Below are positions 57,241 through 64,000 of a DNA stretch of 64,000 nt, piece by piece. Location of the stretch: positions 62,001 through 126,000 of the forward strand of contig JACPNZ010000042.1 of the NCBI GenBank assembly GCA_016185245.1, in the 5' to 3' direction. The translations under genes and the position numbers were made by a program. Positions within the stretch are counted from its first letter, which is position 1. Every line of letters begins with the position of its first letter. The notes beneath the pieces were generated by a model, which worked only from the letters and a program-made list of their open reading frames with translations, was not told the origin of the DNA and searched no databases. This stretch comes from Hyphomicrobiales bacterium (GTDB taxonomy: Bacteria > Pseudomonadota > Alphaproteobacteria > Rhizobiales > Aestuariivirgaceae).

Positions 57241-60200
57241 CTAGCGCCGTGCCTTGCGGCGGCCGATCGGAACAACGCGGGGACTACCCGATGCGTCGCG
57301 CCCCTTGGCTGGCGCGATGACCGGCAGCGGTGCGGCCTGGCGCTCCAGATAGTCCTTGACTTCCTTCCGGTAGGCCTCGCGCCTGACGAGTGTAGCGTCA
57401 TCGAGCTCGACCCGCGCGGCGATGAACTCCTGAACCGCGACGATCTCCTGATAATGGGCGTCCGCCTTGCGGGCGTGGGTGACACTCTGCGAATGGCGGC
57501 GATGCACATTGAGGGGAGCAGCAATGAAACCGACCGGTCCGCATTCGAGGGCGGCAAGGGCATACATCTTCCAGTCGCAGGCGACCCGCATGGTGAGATG
57601 ATCGGCGCGGGTTATCTCCAAGACGTGCAACAGCGCCTCGCGCCGCCACACCACGCTACTGACATTGAGGATGACATTCTTCACCGCGAGATAGCGCCTG
57701 ACGAATTCGGCGCCATCGATGATGGCATCGCTGGTCAGCGCGTCCTCACCGAGGTCCTTGTAGTAGTAGTGGTAGCTATGGGCGAGAGAGGCGCCGGTCT
57801 CGTCGATCTGATGCGAGTCAGTGAACACCAAGGCGGCCTTGGAATTCTCCAGCACCGACATGGCGCAGTCGAGAAAGGTCGGATCGCTGAGATCGTCGGC
57901 CTCGGCGATCCACACATAGTCGCCGCGGGCCAGCGCGGCTCCCTTTTCCCACTGCCGGTAGCCGCTGCCCGAATTGCTGTCGTTGACCTCGACCCGGAAC
58001 TGCCGCCCGGTGCGGAAGGCATAAGCATCGATCTGCTCGCGGCTGTCGTCGGTCGACTTGTCGTCGAGGACGATGGTTTCGAACAGCGGGTGAGTCTGGG
58101 CGTAGATCGAATCGAGGCGCGACGAAATGAAGGAGCCGTAGTTGTAGTTGGGTACGATCGCCGTCACCTTCGCCTGGCCGACGCCGAGAAGTTGCGTGAG
58201 ATCGTAGACGTAGTCGTCGAAACGGAAGTCTCGTTCGATCGTGGCGACGCTGTCGCGGGCCCAGGCCTGGCGCTCGGCGGCGGGAGCATCGAGCAGGGTT
58301 TCGATGGCCTGGACGATCGCCACCATATCCGATCGGTCGGCGAGAATGCCGTGCCGCGCGATCAACCCGACCGAACCGCCGGAGCCGGAAAGACCGACTA
58401 GCGGCAGACCGGCGCGCATCGCTTCCAGGACCGCCGTCGGGAATGGGTCCTCGCGCGACGACAGGAAGAACAAGTCGCCGGCCTCGAAATACGGCACGAC
58501 ATCGTCGACGAAGGGCCGCAGATTGAAACGCCTCGCCAATTGCGGATCGGCGGCAATATCGTCGGTAAGCCAGGTCTGTACGTCCGGCGTGCCGCCGCCA
58601 ACCCAGAGGAAATGCACATCATTGCGTTTCGCGATGACGATTTTGGCGGCATTGAGGAAGATATCGAAACCCTTGCGGGCATCGGCGTAGCCGACATTGA
58701 TGACCAGTTTGTCATTGGCCGTCAGGCCGAGGCTCCGGCGCAGCGCCCGCGATTCCGCCGGCCGCGACAGCCAGGTGCGATAGTTGCCTTGCGGACGGAT
58801 GACAAACTTGTCGGCAGCCGACTCGCTCGCCACGCTGGCAAATCCGTCGCGCACCTCGCGGGCCGCGAAGACGATGCGGTCGGCCTCGGCGGAGATGGTT
58901 GTGGCAGCCTCCTCAAGGCGATAGTCGCGCATGAGCCGGGGCAGCTCGTGCACCAGCGAGACGACACGGAAGCCATGCCGCTTCAGCGTCGGAATAGCCG
59001 GGCCTGAAACCGTAGTATTGGCCAGCGCCAGATTGAAGCCGCGGTCCGCCAGCTCGGCAACCAGGCGTTCGAAATCGGAACTCCTCGGGGAGGCCTGATG
59101 GGTCTCGGTCACCTCGCCGAACTTCGGCAGCATTGACCCGTCGCCAAGGGACAGGATTACGGTTTCCAGGCCGAACTGCTTGTCGAGCACCATCGCCATA
59201 TGCATGGCATTGATCTGGGCGCCATGCGGATGAGCATCATGGCTGATGACCAGCACCTTCTCCTTGGCGGAGCGTGCTGCGTTGTGGGTAAGGGCCCGCG
59301 CCGTGGCGTTAAGATAGGCCGCGCCGAAATGCAAGTCGGGTTCGAGATAGGCCGCTTCTGCCCATTCGTTCCAGGCATTGACGAAAACCATCGGCTCGCC
59401 GTGAAAGGGATGCTGGCGGGCAAAGCACGACATTCGCCTGAGCCAGTCCTCGTATTTGCGTGGCGTCGATCCATGATAGACGACACCGCGACCGCGCCGG
59501 CGGGCTTCATTGTCCCAAGATGGCATGACGCCGCGCAGCAGCGGGAAGGCGGGTGGCGCGACCGACACGGATCGCCCGACCAGTTGATCGTACGATAGCA
59601 CCATTCCTTTGCGCGCGAATTCGCTGTCGAGCACGGTGACGCTGTCGATGATCGAGGTCAATCCGGCTGCCACCTTGTGGGGCGGAAACTCGACGGCGCC
59701 ATCGAGATCGTAGACTCGCGGGTCGTAATCGTCGAAGGCCTGGACCATCAGGATCAGGGGATTTTCACCGTGCCGGCTCTGCCACAGGGCGCGCCAGCGC
59801 GCGAATGTCTTGCGCGCCTCGGGCACGATGCCGGGACGATAGATGATAAACAACGGCCGGCCCGTGACCCGGATGTAGCGAGGATCAGCGAAGTGGCGCT
59901 GCAGATCGTCGATAAGTGCCGCCTCGTCCTCGTGCCGATAATCCTGGTGCAACACGATCTCGGTGTCGAGACCGTCCCAGCGCCTGGTCCAGTTCTCGTT
60001 GGCCCACATGATGGCGAAAGGCATGTCGAGCGACCGATCGGCAAGGAAGCGATCGACCGGCTTTTCCAGCACCCGCTTGCCGTTGAACCAGTAGTAGTAG
60101 AAGCAGAAACCTTCAAGGCCGGCGGCCTTGGCCATGGCGATCTGCCGGGCCATGGTGTCGGACTGTTCGAGATCGTAATAACCGAGCTCTTCGGGAATAC

Positions 60201-61665
60201 GCGGCTGATAATGGCCCTCGAAGCGCGGCAAGCCGCGCGAAGTGTTGCGCCATTCGGTGAAACCGCGGCCCCAGGCCACGTCGTTTTCGGCGATCGGGTG
60301 GAACTGCGGCAGATAGAAGGCGATGGCCCGGGCCCGCTTGATGCGTCCTTCGCCTACCGACGTATTGCGCTCCTCATGGGCCGGCGACGGCCTTGTCGAT
60401 AGCGCGGCCGTCTCGTAGACACCGCCGGCGCCCGGCTCCATGTCGGCATTGATGCGATAGCCGCGGGCCCGGCCGATCAACAGGTAGTGGATGACCGGAT
60501 CCTCGCTGGCGGCAAGGCCGTAATTGCCGCAATAGAAGACCGAATCGAAGACGGCACTGGGCTTGCGGCGTTCGAGATAGCCGCGGGTGAAGTAGTGAAC
60601 CGTCGGATCGGCACCCTCGGACTTCACGTCCGGATTGTTGTTCAGATAATAGAGGCTATCGAACACCGCATTGGGCGCGTTGAACTGCCGGGCGCCAACC
60701 TGCATGTAGTGCTGTAGCGCCGGTTGTGAATTGGGGGCGATCTTGTAGCGCTTGGCATACCAGCGGGCGTCGAACCAGGGTGCCGGGCGCAGCCCCTTCC
60801 TCGCCCCTTCCTCGATATAGTGCACCAGCGGATTGACCGCGCCGGTGCTCGTAAGGCCGGACTCGTCCAGATACCACTTGGTGTCGAAAACGAAACTCGG
60901 GCTGCGCCCCTCGCGCCAGCCATTGAAATAGTAATGGTCGAGGAGCTTGTCGTCGCTGAGCGCTGCCAGATCCTTGTTGGCCGCAGCATAATAGCGCGCA
61001 TCGAACAGCCCGGTGCCGCGGATCAGCCGCAATTCGACGTCCTGGCGCAGGGCCTGGACGGGAGATGGCGGCGTTTCGGCGGCAGGCTTCTCGGACGCCT
61101 TGAGGCGGCGCCAGCGGGCCGTCGGCTTGCGGGCCTCGCTCCGCCCGAAGGCAATGTAGTGAAAGTACGGATTGATGCCGGACTTGCGCACGTCCTCGTG
61201 GCTGGCGAGATAATAGTTGGTATCGAAGTCGCGTGACGGATTGCGCCCCTCTTGCCAGCCCAACTGCATGAAATGGTCGAAAGGAGAAAGTTCGCTGCGA
61301 CGCACTTCCGGATAGCACTTAAGGTAGTATTCTTCGTCAAAGCCCGCATGCAGGGCCTTGTCGATCTCGAGCCTTGCGCTGCTTGCCTGCTTGAGCTTGT
61401 AAACGCCGCGCTTCGGCTGGCGACCCTCGGCATGGCCATGAAGGGCGAAGTGGACAAGCGGATTCATTCCCAGATCGCGGACATCCGGGTAGAGCGACAG
61501 ATAATCGGAAGTGGAAAACTCCGGCGAGGGATCCTTATTGTCGATCCAGCCTTTCTCGAGATAATGGCCCAGCGGCTCCACCCCCGCTGCGGCGACCTCG
61601 GGGTATTGGGCTAGATAGAACTGTTCGTCGAAATACTTTGCGGCCTCGGCGCGCGCGTTCGTCAT
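57241..61665 (-). CDS. Multidomain glycan protein: nine N-terminal repeats, WbsX domain, GT4 and GT2 glycosyltransferases
   Basis: This is a 1474-residue protein. Residues about 10-405 hold nine copies of a 35-40 residue repeat built on F-D-x-x-Y-Y-L ... P-D-V ... N-P-x-x-H-Y ... G-x-x-E-G-R-x-P-S. Residues about 445-810 are a WbsX-type domain (AFYLPQFHPIAENDVAWGRGFTEW, FCFYYYWFNGKRVLEKP, IMWANENWTRRWDG, FVNAWNEWAEAAYLEPD). Then comes a GT4 transferase (about 815-1180; NVGYADARKGFDIFL, FFLSSREDPFPTAVLEAMRAGLP) and a GT2 transferase (about 1185-1430; AIVPNYNYGSFISSRLDSI, WIAEADDLSDP). No signal peptide is seen. It probably builds or modifies a surface polysaccharide. The start has only a weak ribosome site. 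Confidence 0.85.
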   Translation of the reverse strand: MTNARAEAAKYFDEQFYLAQYPEVAAAGVEPLGHYLEKGWIDNKDPSPEFSTSDYLSLYPDVRDLGMNPLVHFALHGHAEGRQPKRGVYKLKQASSARLEIDKALHAGFDEEYYLKCYPEVRRSELSPFDHFMQLGWQEGRNPSRDFDTNYYLASHEDVRKSGINPYFHYIAFGRSEARKPTARWRRLKASEKPAAETPPSPVQALRQDVELRLIRGTGLFDARYYAAANKDLAALSDDKLLDHYYFNGWREGRSPSFVFDTKWYLDESGLTSTGAVNPLVHYIEEGARKGLRPAPWFDARWYAKRYKIAPNSQPALQHYMQVGARQFNAPNAVFDSLYYLNNNPDVKSEGADPTVHYFTRGYLERRKPSAVFDSVFYCGNYGLAASEDPVIHYLLIGRARGYRINADMEPGAGGVYETAALSTRPSPAHEERNTSVGEGRIKRARAIAFYLPQFHPIAENDVAWGRGFTEWRNTSRGLPRFEGHYQPRIPEELGYYDLEQSDTMARQIAMAKAAGLEGFCFYYYWFNGKRVLEKPVDRFLADRSLDMPFAIMWANENWTRRWDGLDTEIVLHQDYRHEDEAALIDDLQRHFADPRYIRVTGRPLFIIYRPGIVPEARKTFARWRALWQSRHGENPLILMVQAFDDYDPRVYDLDGAVEFPPHKVAAGLTSIIDSVTVLDSEFARKGMVLSYDQLVGRSVSVAPPAFPLLRGVMPSWDNEARRRGRGVVYHGSTPRKYEDWLRRMSCFARQHPFHGEPMVFVNAWNEWAEAAYLEPDLHFGAAYLNATARALTHNAARSAKEKVLVISHDAHPHGAQINAMHMAMVLDKQFGLETVILSLGDGSMLPKFGEVTETHQASPRSSDFERLVAELADRGFNLALANTTVSGPAIPTLKRHGFRVVSLVHELPRLMRDYRLEEAATTISAEADRIVFAAREVRDGFASVASESAADKFVIRPQGNYRTWLSRPAESRALRRSLGLTANDKLVINVGYADARKGFDIFLNAAKIVIAKRNDVHFLWVGGGTPDVQTWLTDDIAADPQLARRFNLRPFVDDVVPYFEAGDLFFLSSREDPFPTAVLEAMRAGLPLVGLSGSGGSVGLIARHGILADRSDMVAIVQAIETLLDAPAAERQAWARDSVATIERDFRFDDYVYDLTQLLGVGQAKVTAIVPNYNYGSFISSRLDSIYAQTHPLFETIVLDDKSTDDSREQIDAYAFRTGRQFRVEVNDSNSGSGYRQWEKGAALARGDYVWIAEADDLSDPTFLDCAMSVLENSKAALVFTDSHQIDETGASLAHSYHYYYKDLGEDALTSDAIIDGAEFVRRYLAVKNVILNVSSVVWRREALLHVLEITRADHLTMRVACDWKMYALAALECGPVGFIAAPLNVHRRHSQSVTHARKADAHYQEIVAVQEFIAARVELDDATLVRREAYRKEVKDYLERQAAPLPVIAPAKGRDASGSPRVVPIGRRKARR

Positions 61666-61908
61666 GAATTAAGCACCCATTTCGCGTCCGGCCCGCTTCG
61701 GCATCATGCCGTGTCTGGTCTTCGGCATACCGCACGAATCGGCGATCCTTTTACAATCGCCCGTAGTCCTAACAAACACTATCTTGGTTAAGGTGCGGTT
61801 AGTGCCGACGCGACAATGCCATGCGATCGATTGCAAAATTTGACCATTTGAACAAAATCTGGCATGCTCGCCCCAATCACAAGAACAACGCTTCAGGAGG
61901 GAGCACCG

Positions 61909-63246
61909 ATGGCGGCAAGGAAGGGGCCCGACATTGCGGGCAAGCGCCTCACCAAGTCCCAATATGCGGCCAATTTCGCCGACCTGCATCCGCGTCTGGA
62001 CGATCACGAGGCGCTGGTCGAGAGCGATCGCTGCTACTTCTGTCACGATGCTCCCTGCATGCGAGCCTGCCCCACCTCCATCGATATTCCGATGTTTATC
62101 CGCGAGATCGCCGCCGGCCACCCCAAGAGTGCCGCCCGGACGATCTTCGACCAGAACATCCTGGGCGGCATGTGCGCCAGGGTCTGCCCCACCGAAACCC
62201 TGTGCGAGGAAGCCTGCGTACGCCAGGCGGCGGAAGGCAAGCCCGTCAAGATCGGGCAACTGCAGCGTTATGCCACCGACCTGCTGATGGCCGAACCGAA
62301 GCACCCCTATGGCCGGGCCCGGAAGACCGGCAAGCGGGTGGCGGTTGTGGGAGCGGGGCCGGCCGGGCTTGCCTGCGCTCACCGTCTGGCCATGCACGGA
62401 CACGAGGTCACCATCTTCGAAGCCCGCAAGAAACCCGGCGGCCTCAACGAATTCGGCATCGCCGCCTACAAGACGGTGGACGATTTTGCCCGCAAGGAAG
62501 TGGACTTCGTGCTGGCGATCGGCGGCATTACCGTCGAACATGGCAAGATACTTGGGAAGAAGCTCAAGCTCGCCGACTTGCAGCGCGGCTATGACGCGGT
62601 GTTCCTCGGCCTGGGCCTCGCCGGCGTCAATGCTCTGGGGGCGAAGAATGAGGACGTCGACGGTATCGAGGACGCCATTGGTTACATCGCCGAGCTGCGC
62701 CAGGCCAGGGACCTTGGCAAATTGCCGATCGGCCGGCGCGTGCTGGTGATCGGCGGCGGCATGACGGCGATCGACATCGCCATCCAGTCCAAGCTTCTCG
62801 GCGCCGAAGACGTGACCATCCTCTACCGCCGCGGTGCCGCTCAGATGAAGGCCAGCGCCTACGAACAGGAACTAGCCCAGACGCGAGGTGTCAAGATCAA
62901 GCATTGGGTGATGCCGAAGAAGGTGCTGGTCAGGAAGGGCAAGGCCATTGGACTGGCTTGCGAATACACCCATGAGGTGAAGGGCAAGCTCGCCGGCACC
63001 GGCGAGACCTTCGATTTTCCTGCCGACATGATCTTCAAGGCCATTGGCCAGACCTATGTCGATGCAACCGGCGGAGTCTTGGCGCTGGAGGGCGGCCGCA
63101 TCCGGGTCGATGCCGAGCGGCGCAGCTCGGTCAAGGGAATTTGGGCGGGCGGCGACTGCGCGGCCGGCGGCAAGGACCTGACCGTCGCCGCCGTCGACGA
63201 CGGCCGCCGCGCTGCCGAATCGATCAACGCATACCTCAAGACGTGA
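61909..63246 (+). CDS. preT: NAD-dependent dihydropyrimidine dehydrogenase, PreT/PydX-type subunit
   Basis: The 445-residue flavoprotein has an N-terminal iron-sulfur region (CYFCHDAPCMRACPTSIDIP, ILGGMCARVCPTETLCEEACV), an FAD motif VVGAGPAGLACAHRLA and an NADH motif VIGGGMTAIDIAIQSK. It passes electrons from NAD(P)H to PreA in pyrimidine reduction. The ATG has AGGAGG eight bases upstream. preA follows after 11 bases. Confidence 0.9.
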   Translation: MAARKGPDIAGKRLTKSQYAANFADLHPRLDDHEALVESDRCYFCHDAPCMRACPTSIDIPMFIREIAAGHPKSAARTIFDQNILGGMCARVCPTETLCEEACVRQAAEGKPVKIGQLQRYATDLLMAEPKHPYGRARKTGKRVAVVGAGPAGLACAHRLAMHGHEVTIFEARKKPGGLNEFGIAAYKTVDDFARKEVDFVLAIGGITVEHGKILGKKLKLADLQRGYDAVFLGLGLAGVNALGAKNEDVDGIEDAIGYIAELRQARDLGKLPIGRRVLVIGGGMTAIDIAIQSKLLGAEDVTILYRRGAAQMKASAYEQELAQTRGVKIKHWVMPKKVLVRKGKAIGLACEYTHEVKGKLAGTGETFDFPADMIFKAIGQTYVDATGGVLALEGGRIRVDAERRSSVKGIWAGGDCAAGGKDLTVAAVDDGRRAAESINAYLKT

Positions 63247-63257
63247 GGAGACGATCC

Positions 63258-64000
63258 ATGGCTGACCTTCGCTCGAATTTCGCCGGCATCAAGTCGCCCA
63301 ACCCGTTCTGGCTGGCGTCGGCACCCCCCACCGACAAGGAATACAATGTGGTGCGCGCCTTCAAGGCCGGCTGGGGCGGTGTCGTCTGGAAGACCCTGGG
63401 CGAAGAAGGCCCGCCCATCGTAAATGTCAACGGGCCCCGCTACGGCGCCATCCACGGCGCCGACCGCAGGCTTCTCGGCCTCAACAACATCGAACTGATC
63501 ACCGACCGCGATCTCGAAATCAACCTGCGCGAAATCAAGAAGGTGAAGCGCGACTGGCCCGACCGGGCCATGGTCGTGTCCCTCATGGTGCCCTGCCAGG
63601 AGGAGCCCTGGCGGAAAATCCTCAAGCGCGTCGAGGAAACCGACGCCGATGCCGTCGAGCTGAATTTCGGCTGCCCCCATGGCATGAGCGAGCGCGGCAT
63701 GGGCGCCGCCGTCGGCCAGGTGCCTGAATACATCGAGATGGTGGCGCGCTGGTGCAAGCAGCACACCCGCATGCCGGTGATCGTCAAGCTGACGCCCAAC
63801 ATCACCAACATCCGCCATCCCGCCCAGGCGGCGAAACGCGGTGGCGCCGACGCGGTCTCCCTGATCAACACGGTCAACTCCATCGTCTCTATCGATCTCG
63901 ACAATTTCGCGCCCATGCCCACGATCGACGGCAAAGGTTCCCATGGTGGTTACTGTGGGCCCGCGGTGAAACCCATGGCGCTGCATATGGTGGCCGAAAT
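63258..64000 (+). CDS. preA: NAD-dependent dihydropyrimidine dehydrogenase, PreA-type catalytic subunit, 3' end missing
   Basis: The frame MADLRSNFAGIKSPNPFWLASAPP... is open to the end of the window, 247 codons visible. It has the FMN-barrel landmarks KTLGEEGPPIVNVNGPR, VVSLMVPCQEEPW, ELNFGCPHGMSERGMG with the active-site region, VIVKLTPNITNI and SLINTVNSI. It reduces uracil and thymine to dihydro forms with PreT. GAGGAG lies seven bases before the ATG. In related organisms hydA/pydB and other pyrimidine genes follow. Confidence 0.92.
   Translation, partial: MADLRSNFAGIKSPNPFWLASAPPTDKEYNVVRAFKAGWGGVVWKTLGEEGPPIVNVNGPRYGAIHGADRRLLGLNNIELITDRDLEINLREIKKVKRDWPDRAMVVSLMVPCQEEPWRKILKRVEETDADAVELNFGCPHGMSERGMGAAVGQVPEYIEMVARWCKQHTRMPVIVKLTPNITNIRHPAQAAKRGGADAVSLINTVNSIVSIDLDNFAPMPTIDGKGSHGGYCGPAVKPMALHMVAE

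Overview
The window is GC-rich, densely packed bacterial chromosome with no phage, insertion sequence, CRISPR array, rRNA or tRNA that I could find. Gene content and local order (secA facing a parvulin, argJ and mutT; aroK-aroB-CBS transporter facing xerD-accA; trmD-rplS; bifunctional cysNC; heterotetrameric sarcosine-oxidase-type operon; Flp pilin; frequent ATGA/GTGA overlaps) point to an alphaproteobacterium, most likely of the Hyphomicrobiales (Rhizobiales). This is inferred from gene families and synteny, not from a marker-gene search.

Layout. 1-4.0 kb: 3' part of an MFS/acyltransferase/acyl-ACP synthetase gene, overlapped by the two subunits of an aconitase X-type enzyme. 4.0-7.4 kb: opgG-opgH for periplasmic glucans. 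7.5-10.4 kb: an AruH-like aminotransferase and a secreted EF-hand protein. 10.4-18.4 kb: a minus-strand methylated-amine or glutamine block, with an XRE-cupin regulator, RNase T2, a GlnT/GmaS-type synthetase and soxBDAG (or mgdABCD) genes. 18.6-21.7 kb: sulfate activation (cysD with an unusual N-terminal extension, cysNC). 21.7-24.3 kb: TetR regulator, a 51-residue exported peptide and an ABC-2 exporter. 24.3-33.7 kb: histidine utilisation; hutF-hutH runs straight into an SDR, an acyl-CoA ligase and a DsbA-like isomerase, while hutI-hutC-hutU diverges from a HutC-like operator. 33.8-39.7 kb: a membrane protein, argG, a MarR regulator, rplS, trmD, an amidase and a DHRS6-like SDR. 39.9-43.8 kb: a potABCD polyamine transporter ending in a strong terminator. 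43.8-49.0 kb: accA, xerD, a 47-residue peptide, aroK-aroB and a CBS-domain membrane protein. 49.1-54.8 kb: mutT, argJ, a parvulin and secA. 54.9-61.7 kb: a small secreted Cys protein, a multicopper oxidase, an orphan Flp pilin and a 1474-residue glycosyltransferase fusion. 61.9-64.0 kb: pydX/preT and the start of preA (dihydropyrimidine dehydrogenase).

Taken together the accessory genes suit an organism that scavenges small nitrogen compounds: histidine, arginine-type amino acids, methylated amines or sarcosine, polyamines, pyrimidines and perhaps hydroxyproline. They are interspersed with housekeeping genes. The observations most worth following are the in-frame fusion of a small HTH-like domain to CysD with its own internal start, the triple-catalytic glycosyltransferase with nine N-terminal repeats, the GlnT/GmaS gene directly upstream of a sox/mgd operon, and several perfect inverted repeats in regulator-gene intergenic regions.
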